Shown one piece after another: positions 1-10,659 of a stretch of DNA of 64,000 bases. A program made the translations under genes and the position numbers. The notes beneath the pieces were generated by a model. That model saw nothing but the letters and a program-made list of their open reading frames with translations. It searched no databases and was not told the origin of the DNA. This DNA is from Anaspis maculata (Eukaryota > Arthropoda > Insecta > Coleoptera > Scraptiidae), in contig OX421965.1 of the NCBI GenBank assembly GCA_949128115.1, positions 32,421,681 through 32,485,680 of the forward strand, given 5' to 3'. The number at the start of each line of letters is the position of its first letter. The stretch's first letter is position 1.

Positions 1-550
1 TTCTCATACTTTGTGGAGATTATTAGATTGCCATGCTGTGCCTGCCAGAACACAGTTTCCACCGTGCTTTTATATAACCGGGAAAATCGTGCAGTAAGAA
101 AATCCGTCACGATGTCACATTCGCATAATTATTTGTGGGGGAATATTATTGATGGAAATAGATATTTATTGTATGAGGGGTATGAGTGAGATTTCATGTG
201 ACGGAGAATGGGAGTTTAAGCGCCGAGCGCAGCGAGAAAAGAAATAAAAGAAGTCTAATCGTGAAAAAATCATGTCGAAAGTACTCTGCCCTTTGAGTGA
301 CCAATAATAATAATAAGATTGATAATAAGAAAACCAAGATGAAACAAACCGTGGGGGAGCGGAGCGGGAGTACGAAAAAAACACCTCTTTGAACGTTGTT
401 TGCTGATTGATTCATATCTACAGAAGTTTCACTTCTTCCGAGGGTGACTATGGTCTTGCACTCACGTTTTTTTTGTTATTAGAATGGGGTACTTGTCAAT
501 GAAACAGATTTGAATGACAATTCTTTCAATCATCAATATTTTTTTGTTTG
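1..550. other. No gene seen
   Basis: AT-rich sequence with only short reading frames rich in Phe, Ser and Tyr, as expected by chance in AT-rich DNA. I see no splice-bounded coding segment, RNA gene or clear repeat here. Confidence 0.5.
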
Positions 551-554
551 AAGG

Positions 555-1715
555 CAAAAGCTGGGAGCAGCCACTAATCGACAGTAGCCTATTCTTTCCC
601 ATTTTTAGTCGGCTATCCATATAGCGAAAGAATTAGATCGTTATGTCTTCGGGTTCATGTTTTTCATTCATCTCTTACTTTGAGGGCAGCGTGTGGGGAC
701 GGCAGCATTCGGGAAAGTAACTGTTGCACAGTTTGAGTTGGGAGTTTCTAAATGTTTAGGAAAATATGACAATCAGTGAAAATTGTGGAAGTTGTATTTT
801 TTTTTTGTTTGGGGGGGGGGGCGGGAGCTGGAGGCGGCGATTAATAAAAAGTGGCCTATCTGTTCCCATTTTAAGTAAACTATCTATATAGCGAAATAAT
901 TAGATCGCTATGTCTTCAGGTTTATGTTTTACATTTATCTCTTGCTTTGGGGGCGGCGTGTGGGAGCGGCAGAGTTTGGCAAAGAAATTCTCGCACAGTT
1001 CAAGTTGTTTCTGAATGTTTGAGGTAACATCAACATCTGAATCAGTCTAAATTGTTGAAAGTTGCACTTTTGTCTTTTGGGGGCGGAAGCTGGAGGCGGC
1101 GCCATATCACAAGTAGCCTATCCTTTCCCATTTTTAGTCAGCTATCTATATACCAAAAGACTTAGATCGTTATGTCTTCGGGTTCATGTTTTCCATTTAT
1201 GTCTTACTTTGGGGGCGGCGTGTGGGAGCGGCAGCGTTCGGCTAAGCAAATGTTGCACAATTTGAGTTGGCAGTTTCTAGATGTTTGAAAGAACATCTCA
1301 ATCAGTAAAATTGTGAAAGTTGCACTATTTGTCGTTTGGGGGCGGAATCTGTGGGCGGCGACTACCCAAAAGTAGCCTATCCTTTTCTATTTTTAGTCAG
1401 CTGTTCATATACCGGAAGAATTAGATCACTATGACTTCGGATTTATGTTTTTCATTTTAAAGTGACTGGGGTCGGTTTTTAGCAACTTTTTCATATCGGC
1501 GGCGCATATTGAAGGCGGAATGTTTCTGGGCTTACGTTCATAAGTGGCAACTATGTATTATTCATAAAATGAGAACACCAGAGCAGTAGGTCTGGGAGCA
1601 ATTGCAATATCATGTTATTTCAAGTTTATCAGGGGCGCTTTTCTCTATGTTGGCGGCGCAATATAGACATTCAATATAGCCTAGCCCTCCTTTGGGAGTG
1701 GCAGCTATGTAACAG
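555..1715 (+). repeat. Tandem array of ~260-bp units plus shared tail (copy A)
   Basis: Four diverged units follow each other. Each opens with a GGGGGCGGA-like motif and an AGCTGG-GGCGGCG box, then AGTAGCCTATCC, a TTTTTAGTCAGCTAT box, AATTAGATCGCTATGTCTT and a GGCGGCGTGTGGGAGCGGC box. The AGCTGG-like box recurs near 570, 827, 1088 and 1347, a spacing of about 260 bp. The fourth unit is partial and runs into a tail (about 1455-1715) containing GAATGTTTCTGGG and GAGAACACCAGAGCA. The last units and the tail recur at 18458-19070, so this is a dispersed element with internal tandem repeats, not a purely local satellite. The superfamily is unknown. Internal tandem repeats occur in some Helitrons and other non-autonomous elements, but I see no diagnostic end. 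Confidence 0.85.
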
Positions 1716-2366
1716 CAAAAAAATTAGAAAGCTAGGGCGTCTAGTTTGGGAGGAGTTCGAGGAACGGACGGTCGGACAAAGCGGTTGCAATAGCGATTTT
1801 CATCAAGATGGAAAATGCGCTAAAAAATTTCAACATATGACCATCAGTTGACCAAATGATGGCCATTCTGACTGATTGCTTTTCTGTATTTCAGATGAAA
1901 AGATAAAATCTGCATATACGTTATGTTAAAGCTCCATATGCAACATTGCAATACAATACAATAACCAATAACCATTCAAGGTTGACATTTTGCATCACTG
2001 GCACAAGCTTTTATAAATTTGGCGACCAGAAGGCATGACCTGCGTGCACCATGCCTGCGTGCTACTAGTAGTGGCGCCTTCACTCGGTAAGCGAAATCGA
2101 GAATACCTAGTTCAATTTTTTGAAGTTAAAAATAGCAAGGTGCAATACTAAATGCGAGGGATGTAATGATAATATCACTCGAGCTTACCTGTGAAATTTA
2201 TGTGAAAATTGACTGTTGACCTTTATAATTTTATAGAGAATTTTGCTTCACCGCAGAGATTTCTCTCATAGTTAGGTATATTAATGATTATTATCGGAAG
2301 CATGAAAAAAAGGTCGATGATAATGACCCCTGAAAATGTCAATTCGTGTTACATCGAAATGTAAGT
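1716..2366. other. No gene seen
   Basis: AT-rich sequence with stop codons in all frames. No recognisable coding segment, RNA gene or repeat boundary was found. Confidence 0.45.
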
Positions 2367-2765
2367 ATACAGAGTGATTCATAAGTGACCTTACATGAGG
2401 GTTTCTCAACTTTTTTCTAGTCATGGACCCCTCTCAAAATTTCAAAAAGCCCACGGGCCCTTTCCGAAAAGAAAAACGAGGTTTACCTTCTGCCAGCTTT
2501 CATTGTTTGCTTTTAAACTCCACATATGAATACCTAGTTACTGTGACGGTTGCTGCTGCTTATGCTGGATTCAAACGTTAAATTGAGGAGCCATTTTTGA
2601 TAAGTAACGCAAGGCGCATGTCATCTTTCACTTCTAACCGATTCCGATTCTCAGTTTTTCTTGACACTTAAACTAAAAACCCTGCCTCACAGAGATAAGT
2701 AGTTGCAAATTTAATCAAAACTGGCATAGCTCGTTTGACAAGTCGGGGGAAGCTGGAGCTGAATG
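2367..2765. repeat. Lone CAGAGTGA terminus beside hAT-like debris
   Basis: At 2369 the sequence TACAGAGTGATTCATAAGTG resembles the left ends of the TA-CAGGGTG elements elsewhere in the window, such as the one at 39171, but I find no partner end. Next to it, GAGGGTTTCTCAACTTTTTT followed by CATGGACCCCTC resembles the CAGGGGTTCTCAAC ends known from hAT (Charlie-like) elements. The call rests on short motifs only. Confidence 0.3.
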
Positions 2766-3004
2766 ACACCAAAGGTCGCCATTGTTCTTTGCGTCAAATT
2801 CCGCCCGCAACACTTCTTTTTTATTTCTCTTTATTTTCTCTTTACGAGGTCTTCATCCTCAGTTTTGTCAAGGTCAATCAAAAATAGACTCCGCACTCAT
2901 GTTTCCTGATTCAGCTGTTCTGGACAGAAGTGTCCTTCGAAAGCGCTCCGCAGTGTTCCCAAATGCTCTGATATATTTTTGATTTTTTGTTTTTGATAAA
3001 CATC

Positions 3005-3150
3005 TATGGCGCGATGTGACGGAGAAAAAGTGTCTGCCCTGAGCAGGATTCGAATCTGCGTCTTCCATTTGCCGGATGAATACTCTAACCACTAAGCTAT
3101 CAAGGGAGACAACAGTTCCTCCGTCACATGCCCATATGAGAGCCGCCACA
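3005..3150 (-). repeat. tRNA-derived SINE-like repeat, copy 1
   Basis: On the minus strand the core reads as a decayed tRNA. It has an A-box-like TAGCTTAGTGGTTAGAG, then ATTCATCCGGCAAATGG where the anticodon arm would be, then a B-box-like GATTCGAATCC, and weak CCCTTGA / TCAGGGC acceptor pairing. The loop lacks the expected T before the anticodon, so a working tRNA is unlikely. The tRNA-like core sits between inverted TGTGACGGAG / CTCCGTCACA arms. A nearly identical copy lies at 3361-3506 in the same orientation. Confidence 0.75.
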
Positions 3151-3360
3151 GTACTCCCCCTCCAGAGACGTCGTTCGTCTCGTATGTCATCCGTGTTCAC
3201 CGTTCTTACAAACCGTTGTTTGGTACCCCCCAGCTAGGGCGACGGATAGGACGTGGGTGGACGTAGGAAGAGAAGTGGCGGTGCTATTCAATTGTTCCCT
3301 GTTACTTGTTTATTTAAGTAGCGTGTTGCGTGCGTGTTATTGTTGTTCGGGGTCACCATT

Positions 3361-3506
3361 TATGGCTCGATGTGACGGAGAAAAAGTGTCTGCCCTGAGC
3401 AGGATTCGAACCTGCGTCTTCCATTTGCCGGATGAATACTCTAACTACTAAGCTATCAAGGGAGACAACAGTTCCTCCGTCACATGCCCATATGAGAGCC
3501 GCCACA
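3361..3506 (-). repeat. tRNA-derived SINE-like repeat, copy 2
   Basis: This is nearly identical over about 146 bp to the copy at 3005-3150. It includes the A-box and B-box-like stretches on the minus strand and the flanking TGTGACGGAG / CTCCGTCACA inverted arms. Differences are few (for example AACCTGCG against AATCTGCG in the B-box side), so the two copies separated recently. The DNA between them (3151-3360) is not repeated in the window. Confidence 0.75.
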
Positions 3507-4388
3507 CATCAAACAATCACTCCTTCCAGCAAAGAAAAATTTGCAGTGTTGCCTGCGTCTACTCTTCTTTTCCTTGGAAATTGAAGTTGCAGGAATTCCT
3601 ACAAGCTCCCTAACAATATCGTCACAATTTTTTTTTTGAACCTGAAACACTCATCCAATAAGATTTTTGATATTGACATTGTGAAAAAAAAACAATTCTT
3701 GAAGAAATAACCCAGTCTAAGTGACCAGTTCAACAGCAGTAATTTTTCGAATATTTCCAATAAATATTTTTGATAATTTAGTAATGAGTGGATAGCTTGA
3801 TCTGTCTTTTAATCCTATTCATTTATGAATAACTGTGGAGATTGAAAAAATAATTTTTAGATTTTTGTACGGAGTGATCGAATCAATTTCTCCTTAAGGT
3901 AGACCTTGATCTCCTCGCTAGCCATGTTTTTCCGCCAGATTTTGAGGAATAAAGGCGATTGAAGGGAAATTTACTCGAGCACTCGTCAAGTATATCACGC
4001 TATGGGATTTTATAACTGTGATATTGATTTTGTCTTCCTTTTCTTTTTTTTTGGTTTTGTTATTACTTTAAATGTTTTCAACGTTTGAACATAAAAGGTA
4101 GCAATGAATTATTATATTGTAATAATCTTGAAGGATAGCCCAAGCAATCCTTCTAGTAATAAATTGATAATCACTTGATTGAGAACATTGAAAAAGCCTA
4201 TGACGCTTTAAATTGAGCAATTAAACTGCTTATTTCTTCATCTTCAGAAGCTGTTATTTTAAAAAGAGTTTTCGTACAATCGCATCTAAAATATGGAATT
4301 TTGCATTTTGTTCTCAATTTCCAAAATCATTTTTAGTAACATCTGGGTGGTTATTTTTGAAAATGTGAAAGAAACTTCCTGGGAGCTT
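3507..4388. other. No gene seen
   Basis: AT-rich sequence with runs of T and A and no open frame or splice-bounded segment that looks coding. Confidence 0.45.
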
Positions 4389-6941
4389 TAGTCCAGTAAA
4401 ATGAGGCGATTTTTAGGCCAAAGTTGGAACAAATTAGGGGCAGGATGAAAAAAATATGGCGATGTAGAGAATGAAAAACTGAATGAGAAAAACCAAAGTT
4501 TCATTTTCAGTCATCCCGGGAACCATGGAAAAAAAATGGAGAAGATGGAAAAACATGCGCCGCGATCTTTCTTTTAAAGCGGTGAGAGAACGGTGAGAGA
4601 TGTGTGAAAACTGTCAGAAACAAAGTTGTAGGGAATTCAATAATCTACAAAAAAGTCCCTGGGGGCATACGTCTAACTTTTTCAGTTTAGCCGTTTATCG
4701 CAGTCAAAGTTGCGCGCCGGTCTAGTGAAGTGGAAAAACTGTCCGCGTGACCTTCCTTCTTGGATGCTGTGAGAACGATGAGAGATATCAAAAAATTGCA
4801 AGCGACAAAGTTGTAGAGAATTGAATGCTCCACTAGAAAATTTTCAAGGCCAGTTATTATCTCTTCTAGTTCAGCCGTGAACCACGTCCGAAGTTGCGCG
4901 ACAATCCTGTTGATGAAGTGGTTCTTCTGGAAAACTTACAAAAACCCTAGACTCGATGAAGAAACTATAACAATGTAGAGGATGGAAAACTGGATCCAAA
5001 AAACCAAAGTTTCATCTCACACCGTTTCGGGAAATCTAAGAAAAAAAAAGAAAAAGTTTGAAAATAGCGATTTGCACTCCCAGCTTCCTCATTGAATACT
5101 GAAATAAACGTAATAAATATGGAAAATCTGAACAAACTAGTTTGTAGAGGATTAAATCATCTATAGAAAATGCCGTGATGACATGTATGCATCCTTGTCT
5201 ACTTAGCTGCGGAGCGCTATCAAAGTTGAGGTACATGACCAGTGACGCGTCGCATATGTGGTCAAACTGGCACGACGTTGCGGTCATTGTTCAATTGATT
5301 ATAAAACATGATTGAATGATTTGAAAAAATTGCGTGCTTTGTTGAACGTCTGGCAACTATTGTTGGAAATGTAACTCCGCGGATGAACGCTTTGTTATGT
5401 ATAAAGTTTCTTGTTTGGCAAAATTAAAGTCGTGAGTGTCACTATACTATTTTCGTCATATTTTCATTCTAGAAATCTAGGACGAGAGACTAGGTTGCTA
5501 GGGCACTTCTGAATTTGTCGTTTCTAATCATATATTCATATCATCAAAATAGTACGGAAATAGTATCGTGACACTCAAGCTTAAAACTGAGAAAGTTCTC
5601 GTATTTTGTAACACAATATGTATAATAATAGAAAAACGTGATCCACGTTAGATGATGAGATGTTTTTCAACTGATTTCTGATGAACAATGATCATTCAAC
5701 AACAGCTCGGAGATAATAAACAACTGTCCACCTGAACAATGGGGTTGGAAATTAAACATTTCTCTGTTGATGCCTATTAGAACCCAGGATAACGACGTAG
5801 CTCTCGAAAATCTGCTACGGCTGATTTCCTGGAGATGCTTGAAAAACTGCGAGAAGCTTTGTGGATGCAGAAAAGCTGACCTCAAGTGTACCAAGTTTTG
5901 CCACCTGTTCTGACGTTTCCAGCATTGTCGTTTCGGAAGACGATGATGATGACTACAATAATAATTCTAACAATAAGTAGCTACCCAGACGTTAAACAAA
6001 GCACACAATTTTTTCAAATCATTCAATCATGTTTTATAATCAATTAAACAATGACCGCAACGTCGTGTCAGTTTCACCACATATGCGACGCGTCACGAGT
6101 CATGTACCCCAACTTTGATAGCGCTCCGTAACTAAGTCGACAAAGATGCATACATGACATCACGGGATTTTCCATAGATCATTTGATCCTCTACAAGCTG
6201 GTTTGTTCAGATTTTCCATATTTATCACGTTTATTTCAGTATTCAATGAGGAAGCTGCGAGTGCAAATCACTATTTTTCAAGTTTTTCTTCTTTTTTTCT
6301 CAAATTTCCCGAAACGGTGTGGAATGAAACTTTGGTTTTTTAGATCCAGTTTTTCATCCTCTACATTGTCATAGTTTTTTCATCGAGTCTAGGGTTTTTG
6401 TAAGTTTTCCAGAAGAACCGCTTTATCAACAGGATTGTCGCGCAACTTCGAACGTGGTTCACGACTAAACTAGAAGAGATAATAATTAGCCTTGAAGATT
6501 TTCTAATGGAGCATTCAATTCTCTACAACTTTGTTGCTCACAATTCTTTGATTTCTCTTGTCGTTCTCACAGCATCCAAGAAGGAAGGTCACGCGGACAG
6601 TCTTTCCACTTCACTAGACCAGCGCGCAACTTTGACTGCGATAAACGGCTAAACTGAAGAAGTTAGACATATGCTCCCAGGGACTTTTTTGTAGATTATT
6701 AAATTCCCTACAACTTTGTCCCTGACAGTTTTCACACATCCCTCACCGTTCTCTCACCGTTTCAAAAGAAAGATCGCGGCGCATGTTTTTCCATCTTCTC
6801 CATTTTTTTCCCATGGTTCCCGGGATGACTGGAAATGGAACTTTGGTTTTTCCTATTCAGTTTTTCATTCTCTACATCGCCATATTTTTTTCATCCTGCC
6901 CCTAATTTGTTCCAGGTTAAATCCTTATTTTACTGGACTAC
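4389..6941. mobile_element. Large foldback element, arms ~0.97 kb
   Basis: The left arm (about 4389-5358) is repeated in inverted orientation at about 5974-6941. Matching landmarks include AGTCCAGTAAAAT (4390) with ATTTTACTGGACT (6927), the CATCCCGGGAACCATGG block (about 4513) with its complement (about 6809), and the block around GACGCGTCGCATATGTGG (about 5245) with its complement (about 6075). Where I compared the arms they match at roughly nine in ten bases or better. The loop (5359-5973) holds a second, smaller inverted repeat. Each arm contains diverged tandem units: the motif ACAAAGTTGTAGRGAATT or a variant recurs near 4621, 4806 and 5137, and the CCAAAGTTTCAT block recurs at about 4493 and 5012. 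Short open frames inside are by-products of the palindrome. I see no transposase and no clear target duplication. Confidence 0.9.
5431..5579. repeat. Small inverted repeat in the foldback loop
   Basis: The stretch starting CGTGAGTGTCACTATACTAT at 5431 pairs with the stretch ending ATAGTATCGTGACACTCAAG at 5579. The arms are about 26 bp with three mismatches and the spacer is about 97 bp. It lies inside the loop of the 4389-6941 foldback, so it is either a separate MITE-like insertion or the innermost part of that element. Confidence 0.7.
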
Positions 6942-9900
6942 TTTATATAATCAATACTACACTGTTGTAGCGGAAGTTGCCTGGAAAACACGATTTTGGG
7001 CAACATTCGCTACATCAGTGTACTGCGGAATGTATTTTATTCCCAGTGATTTTCTCGCACACTTTGAAGAATAGCTACCCTGAATGGTGAAAACTGGAAT
7101 GTTATCTTTACTATTTTGAAAATCTATACCGATTAGGCTGAACCTAGCTGAAATTTCTCATTTGGCTGGGTGAGTAAGTACCTGCTATGTCAGTTGAGGC
7201 AAAGGTTGAGGTCTCATTTCAATCTAGGTACACTTGGGATCACTGCCCATATACCGTTCTGCGTACCGAAGTATAAACCCGTATAAACCTGAAGAGAAAC
7301 CAAAATTTTCCAATTTTAATTCCAATGGCATGAGAATAAGGCCGATCGAATACTTTTGTAGCGTATACACATTATTGAAAATGGTCCTTTAAAAAACGAA
7401 GCCTTTCCCGTTTTTCATAATGCCTATGTTGCCAAAACAATAAGTGAAAATGACGTTTATCTATCCATCAGACTAGACACTTTCCACAGTGAAAACTGTA
7501 TTTCCGAAATTCGTGGGAAAAACTGGAATAATAGTCTCAAGAAGGAGGAGCGGACAGTAATTGTGAAAGAAACTGTGCGTTGTGGTGTGGTGGTTCCATT
7601 TGAAATCAATTATTAGTTTTTCTCGCGTTCGAAGTACTCATCCACTTCTTGCGGTTCAAGTAGGAGTCACAACGACTCTTCAAAACCCAAACTACAGCTA
7701 GAGATCACTTCCGCTAAGACACGTTCATACAATAAGCGACCCTAATAAAAGTGGTCCACATGGGAACCAAAAACACTTGTTCCTGGAAATCAGTGAAAGT
7801 CAAGTACCAAGAATTATCAAGGAATTTGCCTTCAAGACAAGAAACTACGTCAAGAAATCGACCAAGATCAAGATAGCTGATTTTCTTGACTTGAGAAATC
7901 AAGACAAGACAAGAATTCTTGTCTTTATGAATCCCTAGGGAAAACTGTTATAGGATTCGAGAAAAATCGAGAAACTGGTGTAAGAACCACTATTCAATTT
8001 GAATGGCGCACCTTAACTGTTTCGACAAAAAAATGCGAAGTAAAACTATGGACCAAGTTCTTATTCTCGACAAAATATAAACTACATATTGTTCGACTGA
8101 ACTCCTTCAGTCTCGTAATTTGTTTTTTGTAACTTTTTGAGTTATCTTTTTCAATACTTATTTGAATATTTAACCTACTTGTAGATTATTGTTTCCTGGC
8201 TCCGTGATAACTAACTATCCAGTCCCGTAACGTGATAGAGTCCGTGTACGCCAATTTTGAGTCGCCCTGTACATTATCTTTCTGAGTGCCTAAATTCACA
8301 GATCCCTGACATTCCCCACATTAAGGTTTTCCCTTTATAGGCGATTTACATTTGAAAAACGCCACCTGGTGTAGAGTTCGGTACTTGATCGTATAGGAAT
8401 TTTTTGAGAGGAACACATACTCCGACGTCTAGTAGCCTAGGTGGGCACTAGAAGATACCTGCAATACCCACATCATTGACATGGAAATTTGACAAGTAGA
8501 AATAATGTGAAAAGGGGTTTGCATTTGTGCCTCTTATTTCATGTTATGGTTAGCGTTTCCAGCAGGCTTGTTGTAGATCTAGCTCTAGAGGTGCGCAGCT
8601 GGAAGACTACGCCCCCAGCAATGCACTGCATTGCGATTGCGATGAAAAAAGGCAACGTTTGCGTCCCGAACACAAAGGTAGCTACGGCGAGCTTTTTAAA
8701 ATGAAAAATTCGGATCTCCAGCTGAAGTCCAAGCAGAAAATCTTTGGAAAAAAGTGAGTAAAAAAGGTAGGTGGCGGTTGACACTGCATGGCCAGCCCGA
8801 GGTGACTTTTTCTTGGCTGGCAGGCTAGCTTTTTGTGTGTTTCCCTCCGTGCAGATGTGACAGTCTGTTGCTCTTCCTTGGGCGGAAGCTATGGATGATT
8901 TAAAAAAAGGTCTGCGACGACGCTGGTCATCGACATGGGGCTCAATGAAGAGCCTACGGGGTCCCAGGGGTTCACTGGAACAAAAGTTTGCTTGTAGTGG
9001 ACTGCACAAGACAGCAAAGTCTTGATAGTTTTGACGTGCCACCAATTGACGTAACAGCCGACGTTGCCTGCGGCAACTTGGACCTCCTCGAATAATTAAT
9101 TCCCTAAAACTTCCTCCACGAAAAGGCCATTTTCCCCAATAAGGTCAATCGCCTATAACCTATTATTCATTCCAATAAAAAAAAAACACAGTTGCCTATA
9201 ATTTTTTTTCTTCAAGTTGGACAATTTGATAAGTTGATGGATTGAAAAAGTCAAGATGAATTAATCAAGTTTGTCAAAGTGATGTTTGCTCTGCTGGATT
9301 GCCGTTTCAATTCAATTGTTGGGTCAGATTTTGACACTGACAGAATACTTTCATTAGTTTTTGTCTTGAAAACGCCGTTAGGCACGTTATTTCAATAGTG
9401 AAAGTATTGAGAAGTGCGCAATAGTAAAAATATACAGTTTGAAAAGTGATCGAGGCGAACCCAGTTCTACCACCGTAGTGTGATTTCGTCGCAAAGTGAT
9501 CTCGTGACCTGAGCTCATCGCGCCCTGTGAGAACCTGGGTACGTTAATTCACCCTCGCTTCCAGGATCATGAACTGTGATCGTGGCCGAAAGAAAGCGGC
9601 TGAGATCAGTGGGCAAACCTGTGACCTGCCGGCGACGCAGTCCCCGGAATGACAATTTGACAACACAGCGTAGTTCAGGTGAAGGTTTCATGTCAAACGG
9701 ACACAAATTTTCACGTAACTTCCCTTGTATCAAGATGACAATTAACATTAGAAATCAGGGACACCAACAGAACTCGAATTTTTCATGCCAAGCTGTGGTT
9801 TTCTTAAGCTTGAAATGGATTAGGTATATTATCTACATGAGGCCAGTATTAATAAATTTTCCTTGCTCAATGATGAGGTAAGGAGGTAGTTACACTAAAT

Positions 9901-10659
9901 TTATGTATAGGTACTTATTATAATATAGATGGTTTCGACGCCAACATCAACACCTAATTTTTCTTCAATTCAATTAAATTGATTGTGTGATTACCTCATA
10001 ATGCAAACGACATTTTAATTGCCGTGTGATTCAAATCAACAGCTATTTGAAAAATCAATTGCAAAATGCCTAATGAAACATTTAAAAGGTTATTTATTAG
10101 TTTTCACATCCGACCCAGAGAAGACTTACTACCAGAATATAAGTTAATCTAACCGTTTATCGGACGGAAGTTGAGAAATATTTTCATAATACCTACAATT
10201 TGGACTCTCTAGGTAAATACCTGCTTCGGTTAATACTTGAGATTTTTTTGTCTACATTTAAAAATTGTAAACAACAAGATTGTCGACAGTTTTATATTAA
10301 ATATAAGAACAAAAAAATAGTTAGGAAACTTGCTGGAGATCACGACGCGCGAATAAGACACACATCACATCTGCACGATAATTGACGGAGGAGCCGTGCA
10401 TCGAGAGCTAGCCAAGCATACTTGATGGACTTAGCCAGAGCTCGAGCGAATAGACCAATGTTGGAATAATGATGGAAGCGACAAGAAGAACTTTCAAGTC
10501 CTTTCCGTGGAAGATGCTTGACATATTCTTGAATGCAGACGCGGAAACTAACACTCAGGCAGACTTGAACTCAGATCACAGTGTGAACAAGAGCAAAGCC
10601 CAAGTAGAGCGATACCGAACTGCCACAATAGTACGGGAAAAATAGTAAAGAAATCGGCG
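6942..10659. other. No supported gene; several weak open frames
   Basis: A mostly unremarkable AT-rich stretch. The longest open frame (minus strand, 8539-9045, 168 codons) has no family signature I recognise and no supporting splice or promoter context. Around 9455-9545 there is a short inverted repeat (GCGAACCCAGTTCT against GAGAACCTGGGT). The stretch 10320-10640 has a GDHDAR peptide motif that faintly recalls the GDFNA motif of retrotransposon endonucleases. A CAAGA-rich patch at 7750-7925 is listed separately. Confidence 0.4.
7750..7925. repeat. CAAGA-rich degenerate repeat patch
   Basis: The pentamer CAAGA or its complement TCTTG occurs many times in about 175 bp, and the patch ends in a perfect 16-bp palindrome GACAAGAATTCTTGTC (7908-7923). 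It looks like a short degenerate simple repeat with local hairpins. I see no coding potential. Confidence 0.5.

Noticed and set aside
2874..3200. 108-codon minus-strand frame
   Set aside because: It overlaps the tRNA-like repeat at 3005-3150 and its middle is the translated tRNA core, so it is a repeat by-product.
8539..9045. 168-codon open frame on the minus strand
   Set aside because: No recognised domain or repeated motif and no splice or promoter context. A frame of this size can arise by chance in a 64-kb window.
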